From the NCBI GenBank assembly GCA_041685115.1, contig JAWLGK010000017.1, forward strand, positions 12,446 through 76,445: 64,000 nt of DNA, written 5' to 3'. The DNA comes from JALOAT01 sp041685115. Its GTDB lineage: Bacteria > Pseudomonadota > Gammaproteobacteria > Thiohalomonadales > Thiohalomonadaceae. Made by a program: the position numbers and the translations under genes. Every line of letters starts with the position of its first letter. The stretch's first letter is position 1. Positions 1 to 8,513 of the stretch are shown here, one piece after another. The notes below the pieces were generated by a model that saw only the letters and a list, made by a program, of their open reading frames with translations, made no database searches and had not been told where the DNA came from.

Positions 1-114
1 CAGCGCGCGGCCATCCACGGGCAGCACCGGGCCTTGCGGCCCGTCCACGGTGCGACGGCGGCGGTAGAGGCCCGCCGCCTCGCGGCGGGCCAGTTCGTCA
101 CGCAGGTCCCACAT
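1..114 (-). CDS. bioF: 8-amino-7-oxononanoate synthase, N-terminal fragment (window edge)
   Basis: Only the first 38 codons are inside the window; the gene runs off the left edge. The peptide begins MWDLRDELARREAAGLYRRR and continues with a VDGPQGP stretch, which is the typical N-terminus of BioF, the PLP enzyme that condenses pimeloyl-ACP with alanine in biotin synthesis. Its ATG overlaps the bioB stop codon (ATGA), indicating translational coupling in a bioB-bioF operon read to the left. The identification rests on this short N-terminus plus the bioB neighbour, so it is good but not complete. Confidence 0.85.
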   Translation of the reverse strand, partial: MWDLRDELARREAAGLYRRRRTVDGPQGPVLPVDGRAL

Positions 115-1085
115 CAGACGGCGAGGGCGTGCAGGTCCAGGCGCTGGAACAGGTCGTGGTCGCGGTCGGTGGTGGCGTTGTCGGTGGTGAGCAGCCTGTC
201 GCCATAGAACAGCGAGTTGGCGCCGGCGAAGAAGCACAGCGCCTGGGCCTCGTCGCTCATGGCTTCACGGCCCGCCGACAGGCGCACGTGGCTGGCCGGC
301 ATCATAAGGCGCGCGGCGGCCACGGTGCGGATGAATTCCAGGTCGTCGAGATCCGGCAGGTCGGCCATGGGGGTGCCCGGCACCTTTACCAGCTTGTTGA
401 GCGGCACGCTCTGCGGGTGGCTCGGCAGATTGGCCAGTTCCACCAGCATGGCGGCGCGGTCGCGGCGCGTCTCGCCCAGGCCCAGGATGCCGCCGGCACA
501 CACGCTGAGGCCCGCCTTGCGCGCATGGGCCAGGGTGTCCAGGCGGTCGTCGTAGCTGCGCGTAGTGACCACCTGCGGGTAGTACTCCCGCGAGGTGTCC
601 AGGTTGTGGTTGTAGTAGTCGAGCCCGGCCTCCTTGAGGCGCAGGGCCTGGGCCTCGGTGAGCATGCCCAGGGTCACGCAGGACTCCATGCCCAGGGCCT
701 TCACGCCCTGGATCATGGCGATGACCTTGTCCAGGTCCTTGTCGTTGGGCTTGCGCCAGGCGGCGCCCATGCAGAAGCGGCCGATGCCGGCCTCCTTGGC
801 CTTGCGCGCATCGGCCAGCACGGCCTCCACGTCCAGCAGCTGTTCCCGTTCCAGTTCGGTGTCGTGATGCGCGCTCTGGGAGCAGTAACCGCAGTTCTCG
901 GCGCAACCGCCGGTCTTGATATTCAGCAGCGTGCTGACCTGCACGGTGTGCGGATCGAAGTGCTGGCGGTGCACGGCCTGGGCCTCGAACAGCAGGTCCA
1001 TGAAGGGGCGGGCGATGAGGCGTTCCACTTCCTCCACGGACCAGTCGTGGCGGAGTTCGGGTTTGCTATTGCTTGCGTGGGACAT
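114..1085 (-). CDS. bioB: Biotin synthase
   Basis: Radical-SAM enzyme that inserts sulphur into dethiobiotin, the last step of biotin synthesis. The 323-residue product has the normal BioB length. The radical-SAM cysteines are C61, C65 and C68 in GGCAENCGYCSQ. Later motifs CMGAAWRKP, SCVTLGM, CAGGILGLGE and RLSAGRE carry the conserved Cys and Arg residues expected to hold the [2Fe-2S] cluster. I chose the ATG giving MSHASNSKPELRHDW because it matches the family N-terminus; an in-frame ATG 18 codons upstream would add an unconserved tail. It overlaps bioF by four bases and diverges from comF across a 67-bp promoter region. Confidence 0.96.
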   Translation of the reverse strand: MSHASNSKPELRHDWSVEEVERLIARPFMDLLFEAQAVHRQHFDPHTVQVSTLLNIKTGGCAENCGYCSQSAHHDTELEREQLLDVEAVLADARKAKEAGIGRFCMGAAWRKPNDKDLDKVIAMIQGVKALGMESCVTLGMLTEAQALRLKEAGLDYYNHNLDTSREYYPQVVTTRSYDDRLDTLAHARKAGLSVCAGGILGLGETRRDRAAMLVELANLPSHPQSVPLNKLVKVPGTPMADLPDLDDLEFIRTVAAARLMMPASHVRLSAGREAMSDEAQALCFFAGANSLFYGDRLLTTDNATTDRDHDLFQRLDLHALAV

Positions 1086-1152
1086 GGCTTTTCGTGAGGG
1101 ATGAGGGCCTTTAGACTGGCGCGAGTATTCCCACGCCACGGACGGCTGTCAA

Positions 1153-1842
1153 ATGTTTGCACACCCACGGGTTTACAAACGCGCACTTTTTGCGCAATCG
1201 CTGACCGCCTGCGTGCTCTGCGGCACGTCGGGAACACCGCTTTGTCCCGACTGCCATGGGGATTTGCCGCGGCTCGGCACCGCCTGCGAACGCTGCGGCA
1301 AGCCCTTGCCGGTGGCGGGTGTGTGCGGTCACTGTCTGCGCACGCCGCCGCCCTTGGATGGCACACGCGCCCTGTTCCGCTATGCGTCACCCGTGAGCGA
1401 ACTGGTGCTGCGCTTCAAGTTCCAGGGCGCGCTGCACCTGGCCGACCTGCTCGGGGAACTGCTCGCGGAGCACCTCGCGGCCGTCGAGCCCCGGCTGGAC
1501 CTCATCATCCCGGTGCCGCTGCACCCCGCGCGTCTCGCCGCCCGCGGTTACAACCAGGCGCTGGAACTGGGGCGGCCGCTGGTCCGCGCCCTGGGCGTGC
1601 CCCTCGCCCCTGCCCTGTGCCGGCGGGTGCGCGATACCGCCGCCCAATCCACCCTCGACCCGGACGGGCGCCGGCGCAACATGCGCGGGGCCTTCGCCGT
1701 GAACGGCCCGGTGCCGGCCCGCGTGGCCATCCTCGACGACGTAATCACCACCGGCGCCACCCTGGCCGAACTGGCCCGGGTCCTGCGCCGCGCCGGCGCC
1801 CACCACGTGGAAGCGTGGGCCCTGGCGCGTACGGTGCGGTGA
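1153..1842 (+). CDS. comF: ComF/GntX family amidophosphoribosyltransferase-like protein
   Basis: A 229-residue protein of the ComF family, linked in other bacteria to DNA uptake and late competence. The N-terminus has four Cys pairs (C20/C23, C31/C34, C45/C48, C58/C61) forming a zinc-ribbon-like module. The C-terminal phosphoribosyltransferase domain carries the PRPP-binding loop ILDDVITTGAT at about residues 193-203, and the IIPVPLHPARLAARGYNQ block is typical of the family. It diverges from bioB, a common gammaproteobacterial arrangement. The start ATG gives the usual spacing to the first Cys pair. The family assignment is firm; the precise molecular role of ComF proteins is not settled. 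Confidence 0.9.
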   Translation: MFAHPRVYKRALFAQSLTACVLCGTSGTPLCPDCHGDLPRLGTACERCGKPLPVAGVCGHCLRTPPPLDGTRALFRYASPVSELVLRFKFQGALHLADLLGELLAEHLAAVEPRLDLIIPVPLHPARLAARGYNQALELGRPLVRALGVPLAPALCRRVRDTAAQSTLDPDGRRRNMRGAFAVNGPVPARVAILDDVITTGATLAELARVLRRAGAHHVEAWALARTVR

Positions 1843-1852
1843 GGGGGGGTAT

Positions 1853-1993
1853 CAACGCGGAGGTCGCGGAGGCGCGGAGGTCGCGGAGAAGGAAACAGAA
1901 CTGGGGTTGTTCTGATTGACTGGCGTGTCCAGTGAATCGCGTCTCTGCGACCTCCGCGACCTCCGCGCCTCCGCGCCTCCGCGACCTTTGCGT
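1853..1993. repeat. GCGGAG-type palindromic intergenic repeat (family A), copy 1
   Basis: The gap between convergent comF and mshN is filled by a G-rich arm (GCGGAGGTCGCGGAGGCG and similar hexamer-like units, about 1857-1890) and a C-rich complementary arm (CGACCTCCGCGACCTCCGCG, about 1943-1993). The two arms would fold into a long hairpin, which may serve as a bidirectional terminator for the two converging genes. Related copies lie at 4033-4127 and, more diverged, at 54358-54480. Confidence 0.75.
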
Positions 1994-2012
1994 TCAGCCC
2001 CGCTCAGTACGC

Positions 2013-3104
2013 CTAACGCAGGGCCTCGGCACGGTCGCGGGCGTAGGCGGCGAGTTTGGGTTCCAGGCCGGCGGCCAGGGCGCGGGTGTAGGCCTTGGCG
2101 GCCTCCACTGGGTCGGGCAGGCGCTCCAGGGCGATGGCGAGGCCGAGCCACCATGTCCCCCGGGAGGGATCGAGGGCCAGGGCCTGGCGGTAACGCGCGG
2201 CGCTCTTCGCCATGGCGCCGAGACGTTGGTGGAGGGCCGCGGCCGTGGCGAGGTATTCGGCGTCGGGCCGCGCCTTCGCGAGACCTTGCTCTAGGATGTC
2301 GATCGCCCCCTGCAGGTCACCCTGTTGCAACCGGACACGGGACAGGAACAGGTGAAAGGAGGCCTGCTCGGGGTGCAGGCGGATGCCCTCTTCCAACAGC
2401 GTGCGCGCCTCCACCCAGCGCCCGGCGGACAGCCACAGGCCCGCGAGGGCCTCACGGGCTTCACGGTAGGCCTGTTCGTGGTGAAGCGCCTCCGCAAACA
2501 GGAGCTCGGCCTCCTCCCTGCGACCGGCGCGCAGGGCCGCGAAACCGCGCTGATAGGTCTCTGCAGCACGCTGGCGCGGGGTCAGGGCACGGGGTGTCTT
2601 TTGCAGACTGCGGGGGGTTGCAGCCGGCGCCGGTACGCGCGCGGTCCGCTCCGGCGCCGTCACGGCGGGCGCGGGTGCGCGCCTTGCCGGCGCCGGGGTG
2701 ACGGGCGGCGTCGGCGCCGCCGCGCTCGCGACCACCGGGGCGGGCGAAGTGACGGGCTGTGCCGCTGGGGCGGGCGCGGGCGGCACGTCGGCCGGCGCAG
2801 TGACAGGGGCGGGGGCGGTAACGGGCGACGCCGGTTCGGTGACCGGGAGCGGAGGCATCGCCACGGGGGCCGGGCTGGCGGGCAGCGCCGCCGTCACCCG
2901 CGGGGCCGGTGCACGTTCCCACAGCCACAGGCCCGCAGCCGCCGCCAGGCCGCCGAACAGCACGGCCAACGCCACCACCGGCCAGCCCCTGGGACGGCCA
3001 CCCATGCCATGACCGGCCAGTCCGTGGAGGGCACCGGCGCCGGCGGAGCGCGCGTCGGCGCGACGCGTCTCCAGATCGCGCAGCATCTGGTTGATGAGGC
3101 TCAT
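2013..3104 (-). CDS. mshN: MSHA biogenesis protein MshN, TPR-repeat protein
   Basis: A 363-residue protein starting MSLINQMLRDLETRRAD, the typical MshN/PilP-partner opening. One membrane helix follows at about residues 41-62, then a long Ala/Pro/Thr-rich linker to about residue 190, then a C-terminal half of TPR helices (units such as AETYQRGFAALRAGRREEAE and AKSAARYRQALALDPSRG). This suggests a cytoplasmic N-terminus and a periplasmic TPR scaffold for the MSHA type IV pilus. Its ATG overlaps the mshM stop (ATGA), so it is the last gene of the msh run here. The ATPase, platform and pilin genes that normally follow are not present downstream. Confidence 0.85.
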   Translation of the reverse strand: MSLINQMLRDLETRRADARSAGAGALHGLAGHGMGGRPRGWPVVALAVLFGGLAAAAGLWLWERAPAPRVTAALPASPAPVAMPPLPVTEPASPVTAPAPVTAPADVPPAPAPAAQPVTSPAPVVASAAAPTPPVTPAPARRAPAPAVTAPERTARVPAPAATPRSLQKTPRALTPRQRAAETYQRGFAALRAGRREEAELLFAEALHHEQAYREAREALAGLWLSAGRWVEARTLLEEGIRLHPEQASFHLFLSRVRLQQGDLQGAIDILEQGLAKARPDAEYLATAAALHQRLGAMAKSAARYRQALALDPSRGTWWLGLAIALERLPDPVEAAKAYTRALAAGLEPKLAAYARDRAEALR

Positions 3105-4018
3105 TCCAACACTCCGGCAAACAGCCCGCGCCAGTAGCCGAGGGCGAAGACCAGCACGACGCCCGCCGCCAGCCCGGCGGCCACCCAGGGCAGCTGCGCG
3201 GGCGGCTGGACGTCCTCGGTGTCGGCCGCCGCAAGGCGCACGTGGCCGGCCTCGATGGTGTGACCACCACGGCCATAGCAGGCCATGAGCGATTTGTGCG
3301 CGAGGATGTTCACCAGGCGCGGGATGCCGCGGCTCGCCCGATGCAGGCGGCGCAGCGCACGCCGGGTGAAGTGCACCCTGCCCTGCGAGCCGGCCACGAG
3401 CAGGCGGTGCGCGACATAGGCGGCCATACCCCCCAGGTCGATGGGTTCGAGGCGATAGGAGAAGGTGATGCGCTGGCGCAGCTGGCGCGCCGCGGGCCGC
3501 GCCAGTTTCGCATCCAGTTCCGGCTGGCCGAACAGCACCACGTGCAACAACTTGCGCTTTTCTGTCTCGAGATTGGTGAGCAGGCGCAGGATCTCGAGGG
3601 TCTCGGCGGGCATGGCCTGCGCCTCGTCGATGCACAGCACCACGCGCCGCCCCTCGGCCGCCAGGCCGACCAGGCGCGCGTTCAGTTCCTTGACAATGCG
3701 GTGCTGGCCCGCATTGCGCGGCAGCTCCAGTCCCAATTCCTCGGCCACCGCGAGATTGAGCGCGCTGGGCGTAAGGTACGGGTTCGGGATGTAGGCGGTG
3801 TAGAACTCCTCGTCGAGCAGCGCGAGCAGCTTGCGGCACAACAGCGTCTTGCCGGTGCCCACCTCACCGGTCACCTTGATGAAGCCCTCGCCGCTGCGCA
3901 GCGCCACCAGCAGGGTATTGAGCGCCTCGCGGTAGTGCCCGTACTCGAAGAAAAAGGCGGTGTCGGGCGTCAGCGAAAACGGCAGCTCACGCAGCCCGAA
4001 GTGCTCAAGGTACATCAC
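3101..4018 (-). CDS. mshM: MSHA biogenesis ATPase MshM (ExeA-like AAA protein)
   Basis: A 305-residue ExeA/MshM-type AAA ATPase. Walker A GEVGTGKT is at residues 51-58 and Walker B VVLCIDEAQ has D131 and E132. The start MYLEHFGLRELPFSLTPDT matches the family signature. A single hydrophobic helix near residues 272-297 probably anchors it in the inner membrane. In related systems this protein couples nucleotide binding to assembly of the secretin or pilus. The stop overlaps mshN by four bases. A family A repeat separates it from mshL, so these two genes are adjacent but not translationally coupled. The second Met (4015) is an equally good start. Confidence 0.9.
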   Translation of the reverse strand: MMYLEHFGLRELPFSLTPDTAFFFEYGHYREALNTLLVALRSGEGFIKVTGEVGTGKTLLCRKLLALLDEEFYTAYIPNPYLTPSALNLAVAEELGLELPRNAGQHRIVKELNARLVGLAAEGRRVVLCIDEAQAMPAETLEILRLLTNLETEKRKLLHVVLFGQPELDAKLARPAARQLRQRITFSYRLEPIDLGGMAAYVAHRLLVAGSQGRVHFTRRALRRLHRASRGIPRLVNILAHKSLMACYGRGGHTIEAGHVRLAAADTEDVQPPAQLPWVAAGLAAGVVLVFALGYWRGLFAGVLE

Positions 4019-4032
4019 TTCTCCGTCACGGT

Positions 4033-4127
4033 TTCAACGCAGAGATCGCGGAGGCGCGGAGAACGCGGAGAAAACCTCTTGATGGCTTTCCTCTGCGCTC
4101 TCCGCGCCTCCGCGTCCTCCGCGTTTT
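4033..4127. repeat. GCGGAG-type palindromic intergenic repeat (family A), copy 2
   Basis: The 137-bp gap between mshM and mshL holds a purine-rich arm (CGCAGAGATCGCGGAGGCGC, ending in GCGGAG units) and a complementary arm (CTCTCCGCGCCTCCGCG). It is the same family as the comF/mshN repeat, here lying inside an otherwise tightly packed operon. Confidence 0.75.
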
Positions 4128-4155
4128 GACGTCGTGAAGAACGGTCCATCGGCTG

Positions 4156-5838
4156 CTACGGATTCGCCATGGAGCGGATGGTGGGCGAGGACAGTTGGAT
4201 CTGGTCGGACCACACGCGGCCGGAATCGACCACCGTGGGCTTGAGCAGGATCACCAGCTCGCTCTTGCGCTTGCTGAAACTCTTGTGCTTGAACAAATAA
4301 CCGAGCACGGGCAGTTTGCTGAGGAACGGTACGCCGGTCTCCTCTTCCACCTGGCGGGTCTGCATGAGACCGCCCAGCACCACGATCTGACCGTTGCGCG
4401 CGCGGATCACCGTATCGGATTCGCGGATGGTGCTGGCGGCGAGCGGCAGGGTGAAGTTGCCGCCGGCGGCATTGATGTTCTTCACCTGCTCGGTCACCTC
4501 GCTCACCGACGGGTGCACGTGCAGGATGATGTCGCCGTCGCGGCCGATCTGCGGCAGCACGTCCAGCGCCACACCGGAGAAGAACGGCGTGAGCTCCACG
4601 TTCACCTGCTGGGTGGTGGCGGCGCCGGTGGTGGTGGTGCTGTCCACGTTGGTGACGAAGAACTCGTCGGAGCCGACCTTGATCACCGCCTTCTGGTTGT
4701 TCACCGTGGACACACGCGGACTCGACAGCACCTGCACCTCGCCCTGGTTCTGCAGCAGATCGATGAAGGCGGTGAAGTCCTGGGCGAACAGGCCCACGGT
4801 GAAACTGCGGCTCAGACTGGCTGCCAGGGAATCCGCGAAATTCCCGGTGATGTTCGCGCCTGGTGGCGACGTATTGGCTGTCCCTGAGATGGACGTATTG
4901 GAGGACACCGTACCTGACAGGTCGCGACCGAAACCGAATACGGCAGTTTCCTTTGCATCATTGCGCAGCGCCGCCCAGTTGATACCGGACTGATAACCAT
5001 CCGCCAGCTCCACCTCCAGGATACGCGCCTCCAGGATCACCTGGCGCTGCACGGTGGCCTGGGTGGCCTCCAGGTAGTCCGCCACGGCGCGCAGTTCGCG
5101 CGGCATGGCGCGCACCACCACCACGCCCGACTGCGCGTTCACCGTGACCGAGCGGCCCTCGCCGCCCACCAGTTGGTTCAGCGAACCTGCCAAAGTGGCC
5201 CAGAACTGGGCATCCGAATCGGTGTTGATGCGCGAGTAGCTGTTGGCGCTGGCCGTGGTGCGCTCGGTGGCCTGCCCGCCGGAATCGCCCATGGTGGTGG
5301 CGCCGGCCTGACTGACTTCGCCGGGCGCCGCGCTCATCTGCGACTGGCCGCTGCGTTTCATGTCGATGTAGTCCACATGAAAGATGCGCGTCATCAGGCG
5401 CTCGGGCAGCACCGTAAAGCGCCCCGCGGCGCGCTCGTACTCGAAGCCATGGGTCTGGCGCACGATCTCCATCACTTCCGGCACGGTCACGTTCTTGAGA
5501 TCGAGGGAGATGCTTCCGCTCACCTCGGGCGGCACCACCACGTTCCAGGCGGTGCCATCCACCAGGCCGAGGAAGAAATCGCGCGCCGGAACACCGCGCA
5601 CGCGCACGTCGAAGCGCGGTTCCGCATCGGCGTCTTCCGCTCCGGGCAACTGGATATTGATGGGCGGCAGCAGGGCCTCGCTCACCTCGGGGGGCACGGC
5701 ACCTGGCTCGGCCGCATCCTTGCCGTCGGCGAGCGCCGCACGCATCTCCTCGGCGGGCGTCGGTCCGCGGCTGGCACAGGACGTCAGCAGCAAAACCGCC
5801 GCAATCGCAGCGAAAAGGGATGTGGCTCTGGCGTTCAT
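4156..5838 (-). CDS. mshL: MSHA pilus secretin MshL
   Basis: A 560-residue outer-membrane secretin of the MSHA type IV pilus, usual length for MshL. It begins with a lipoprotein signal whose lipobox LTSC places the acylated Cys at residue 21. N-terminal secretin and STN-like domains follow (RDFFLGLVDGTAWNVVVPPE region), then the secretin core near the C-terminus (VLSSPRVSTVNNQKAVIKVG, then VVLGGLMQTRQVEEETGVPF). The GTP/serine-rich insert around residues 290-330 is typical of the family. Its start overlaps the mshK stop by four bases. The product should form the multimeric channel through which the pilus passes. Confidence 0.93.
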   Translation of the reverse strand: MNARATSLFAAIAAVLLLTSCASRGPTPAEEMRAALADGKDAAEPGAVPPEVSEALLPPINIQLPGAEDADAEPRFDVRVRGVPARDFFLGLVDGTAWNVVVPPEVSGSISLDLKNVTVPEVMEIVRQTHGFEYERAAGRFTVLPERLMTRIFHVDYIDMKRSGQSQMSAAPGEVSQAGATTMGDSGGQATERTTASANSYSRINTDSDAQFWATLAGSLNQLVGGEGRSVTVNAQSGVVVVRAMPRELRAVADYLEATQATVQRQVILEARILEVELADGYQSGINWAALRNDAKETAVFGFGRDLSGTVSSNTSISGTANTSPPGANITGNFADSLAASLSRSFTVGLFAQDFTAFIDLLQNQGEVQVLSSPRVSTVNNQKAVIKVGSDEFFVTNVDSTTTTGAATTQQVNVELTPFFSGVALDVLPQIGRDGDIILHVHPSVSEVTEQVKNINAAGGNFTLPLAASTIRESDTVIRARNGQIVVLGGLMQTRQVEEETGVPFLSKLPVLGYLFKHKSFSKRKSELVILLKPTVVDSGRVWSDQIQLSSPTIRSMANP

Positions 5839-6167
5839 TCTTGTTCCTGCTTTTCCGTTGCCGACTGCTTGACGCGCGTGGGCAGTAGCCGCACCACCAT
5901 GATGTTGTCACCCCGCCGCAGACGCACCAGCGCGGGCTCGATGGCATCCACCCGTGCACCGGCGATGGTATCGCCGACCCGTACCGTCTTTCCGTTGATG
6001 ACCGCGCGGCGCTCGTCGCGTGCGATGAAGGTGGAACTGAGCTTGAAAGCGGCGGCGCTGCGCGCCGGCGCCGCTGACGGCGCGCCCTGCGGCGGACGCA
6101 TGGGGTCCTCGATGCCAAAGGCGAGGAAGGGCACTGCCAGGAAGAGAAGGAGCGCGATCCTAGACAC
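5835..6167 (-). CDS. mshK: MSHA biogenesis protein MshK
   Basis: A 110-residue small periplasmic protein with a cleavable signal-like N-terminus (MSRIALLLFLAVPFLAFG), then EDPMRPP, the opening usual for MshK and PilP-like proteins. The C-terminal part (RRAVINGKTVRVGDTIAGAR) has the small beta-rich domain typical of pilotin or periplasmic connector proteins. It overlaps mshJ upstream (8 bases) and mshL downstream (4 bases). The call depends strongly on its position between mshJ and mshL because the sequence is short and weakly conserved. Confidence 0.8.
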   Translation of the reverse strand: MSRIALLLFLAVPFLAFGIEDPMRPPQGAPSAAPARSAAAFKLSSTFIARDERRAVINGKTVRVGDTIAGARVDAIEPALVRLRRGDNIMVVRLLPTRVKQSATEKQEQE

Positions 6168-6807
6168 CGATCCAGGCCTCCGAGAGTCCGAGCGTATGCA
6201 CGCGGATGGTCACGCGCGCCCGCGGATAGTCGAGCATTTCCAGGCCCACCTCGTCCCAGTACAGGGCGCGCCCCAGTTGTTCGAGGGCGCGCAGGTAATC
6301 GACCGTGCCCTGGAACGAGCCTTCCAGCACCAGTTGCATGCCATGGCGATACACCCCGGCGCCGGTGCTCGCATCGGCCGCCAGCAAGGGTTCGGCAGGC
6401 AGGCTCTCGACGCGGATGAGGCGTAGCCGGGTTTCGCGCGTCAACACATCCTCGAGTACCCGCGCCATCTCCTGCGGCGCCACCAGGCCGCGCACCGCAC
6501 CGCCAAGGCGCTCGTCGCTGGCGCGGATGGCGGCTTCCAGCTCGGCCAGGCGACGGTGGTTGGCGGCATCCGGGTCGGCGATGCGCTGTTCCAACAGCGC
6601 CTGCATCTGTCCATCGATGTCCTGCACGTTCTTCTGAATGCTCTCGATGTTCGCCACCAGGCGCGCCTGACGCGCCTCCAGCGGGTCCATGAGCAGCGCC
6701 TGCCAGCCGAACACCAGGACCGCGAGCACGGACAGGAATACCAGTGCACGCTCGCGCAGCGACAGGGCATCGATACGGGCGGCGAGAACGGCGGCACGTT
6801 GTTTCAT
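6160..6807 (-). CDS. mshJ: MSHA biogenesis protein MshJ (PilO/GspM-like)
   Basis: A 215-residue bitopic inner-membrane protein. A short cytoplasmic N-terminus (MKQRAAVLAARIDALSLRER) precedes a membrane helix at about residues 21-40 and a coiled-coil stretch to about residue 95. A ferredoxin-like alpha/beta domain completes the PilO/GspM plan. It would pair with the PilN-like product of the preceding gene in the inner-membrane alignment complex of the MSHA pilus. Its start overlaps the upstream stop by four bases, and its end overlaps mshK. Confidence 0.85.
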   Translation of the reverse strand: MKQRAAVLAARIDALSLRERALVFLSVLAVLVFGWQALLMDPLEARQARLVANIESIQKNVQDIDGQMQALLEQRIADPDAANHRRLAELEAAIRASDERLGGAVRGLVAPQEMARVLEDVLTRETRLRLIRVESLPAEPLLAADASTGAGVYRHGMQLVLEGSFQGTVDYLRALEQLGRALYWDEVGLEMLDYPRARVTIRVHTLGLSEAWIGV

Positions 6808-7418
6808 GGCGCCTCCTCTTTCTCGGGCAGCCCGCTTTGCACTGTGAAGTCGATACGCGAGGACTTCTCGGCGCGGGTAATCGTCAGGTGGCGGAACTGC
6901 GCGCCGCTGAAGGCCGGCTCATCGGCGAGGCGTTGCAGATACTGGGGCACGGCCTCGGCTTGCAGTGTGCTGCCGGCCAGACGCAGATCAGCCCCGGCGC
7001 CGGTGATGCCGATGCGCGTCAGCCACAGCGGCGCCAGCCGCTGACGCGCGAGACCTTCGAGGTGCGCCGAAAAGCCCTGGGTGTTTCCTTCCGCACCGCT
7101 GCCGAGCTGAGACAGGATGCGCGTGCGGGCATCCAGCTCCCGGGTCAACTGCTGTACGCGTGCTTCAAGGGCGGCGTCGCGGGGGCGTTCGGGGTGCAGC
7201 GCGCGCAGCGACTCGATGCGCGCCAACGCCTCGGTGCGGCGTTGTTCGGCCTGGGCGTGTTGCGCCTCCAGTCCGCGCACCTGCCAGGCGCCGAAGGCGT
7301 AAAACACGAGCAGTCCCACCAGCACACCTGCGCCGCCCTGCACCATCGCCCTGGCGGAAAAGACCTTCTCCTGCTTGCGGAAGATCGGCTGATAGAGGTT
7401 GATCTGCTGGACGGTCAC
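6804..7418 (-). CDS. mshI2: MSHA biogenesis protein MshI2 (PilN-like)
   Basis: A 204-residue PilN-like protein. It starts with GTG (GTG ACC GTC CAG), giving VTVQQINLYQPIFRKQEK; the QQINLYQP segment is the PilN signature that docks on PilM. One membrane helix follows (VQGGAGVLVGLLVFYAFGAW), then a coiled coil and a C-terminal ferredoxin-like domain. The GTG overlaps the stop of the PilM-like gene as GTGA, which fixes the start. It links the cytoplasmic PilM-like MshI to periplasmic MshJ. Confidence 0.87.
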   Translation of the reverse strand: MTVQQINLYQPIFRKQEKVFSARAMVQGGAGVLVGLLVFYAFGAWQVRGLEAQHAQAEQRRTEALARIESLRALHPERPRDAALEARVQQLTRELDARTRILSQLGSGAEGNTQGFSAHLEGLARQRLAPLWLTRIGITGAGADLRLAGSTLQAEAVPQYLQRLADEPAFSGAQFRHLTITRAEKSSRIDFTVQSGLPEKEEAP

Positions 7419-8374
7419 AGGGCCTTCTCCTCGCGCCTGAGCGCGGCACCGATGGCCATGAAACAACGCGCCTGCAGTGCGTCCGGCAGCGGGCCCGTGG
7501 TCTCGAACAGCGCGTTCATGTCGAGCGTGCGCACGGCAATACCGAGGCTGGCGCCGAACCGGCTCAGCAGCCCGGGCAGCGGTTCCTCGGTCGGCGCCAT
7601 CACCAAGGTGCCGATGGGCGGCAGGGAGAAATGACTCTCGTAATAATCGAGCGAGCGCTGCACCTCGAGCACCATGGTGTCGACCAACCGTTCCAGCTGT
7701 GCCGGGTCGCGCAGCTGCGACACACCGATGTCCATGCCGCGCGACAGGTACAGCGCGCCCTGCCGCGTGAGTGTCAGCAGGCCACCGTGGCGATCGAGGC
7801 GCAGTACCGCGACGCCGTTCTGATCTTCCGGAAGTTGCGCGGCCACGTTGCGCTGGCACAGCTCCGGTATGTCGATGACCTCCAGGCCGACACCGGCCCC
7901 CTCCAGCAGGCCGATGTGCTGCTGCACGGTGGCGATACGCGCCGCGACCACATACATGAGTTTGGGGCGCCCGCGTTCCTGCTGGCCCGGGATATCGAAC
8001 ACGTCGATGACGGCATCGTCGATATGGAAATCGATGAGTTCACGGATGCGCCAGCGCACCGCAGCCTTGAGTTCGGAAGGATCGACCTGGGGGGCTTCCA
8101 CCAGAAGCAGGGAGAAGTCCTTGTCATCGACCACGCTCACGCAGCGCGCATCGTCGAGGTGTTGCTCGCGAACCAGTTCGGCGAGGATGCCCGGTTGCGC
8201 CGGGGCGGCGCACTCACGGAACTCGCAGCTGGCGAGCACGGGCGCATGGCCGGGTGATTGCTCGATACGCGCAACCCCTATCCCGCCAGGGGCGGCGACG
8301 AGTCCCGTGACGCCACTCACCTGGTTGCGCTTGCGGAGGAAGGCGAGCAGCGGATTTTTCCTGATAGCGGCCAA
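7415..8374 (-). CDS. mshI: MSHA biogenesis protein MshI (PilM-like actin-fold protein)
   Basis: A 319-residue cytoplasmic PilM-like protein with actin/FtsA-like fold features, including VSVVDDKDFSLLLVEAPQV and the region CFMAIGAALRREEKAL near its end. It would bind the QQINLYQ segment of MshI2. The reading frame opens with TTG (TTG GCC GCT); no in-frame ATG or GTG lies nearby and I see no good ribosome-binding site, so the exact start is uncertain. It is the first msh gene of this run; mshH, normally upstream, is not seen, and the preceding gene is the unrelated ubiA-like gene. Confidence 0.87.
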   Translation of the reverse strand: MAAIRKNPLLAFLRKRNQVSGVTGLVAAPGGIGVARIEQSPGHAPVLASCEFRECAAPAQPGILAELVREQHLDDARCVSVVDDKDFSLLLVEAPQVDPSELKAAVRWRIRELIDFHIDDAVIDVFDIPGQQERGRPKLMYVVAARIATVQQHIGLLEGAGVGLEVIDIPELCQRNVAAQLPEDQNGVAVLRLDRHGGLLTLTRQGALYLSRGMDIGVSQLRDPAQLERLVDTMVLEVQRSLDYYESHFSLPPIGTLVMAPTEEPLPGLLSRFGASLGIAVRTLDMNALFETTGPLPDALQARCFMAIGAALRREEKAL

Positions 8375-8486
8375 GTTCTAATACGCCAAGGGTCGAAAGG
8401 AGACCAAATGACTCACCTAACTCTTTGTCGTGTGGACATTCTGTGACCGACTCGTCAGGCAGCACGAGACGCATTCTAACCGGTAC

Positions 8487-8510
8487 AAACTGTGAATTGC
8501 ATCACAGTTT
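8487..8510. promoter_or_regulatory. CRP-like palindrome upstream of the msh operon
   Basis: AAACTGTGA-ATTGCA-TCACAGTTT is a perfect 9-bp inverted repeat with a 6-bp spacer and contains the exact CRP core TGTGA-N6-TCACA. It lies 113-136 bp upstream of the mshI start and just past the ubiA-like stop. No U-tract follows on either strand, so a terminator is less likely than a CRP/FNR-family operator. Regulation of msh by it is inference. Confidence 0.55.
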
Positions 8511-8513
8511 CGC

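Noticed and set aside
8487..8510. Rho-independent terminator for the ubiA-like gene
   Set aside because: The stem is AT-rich at its base and no T-run follows on the minus strand; a CRP-type operator fits better, though a weak terminator role is not excluded.
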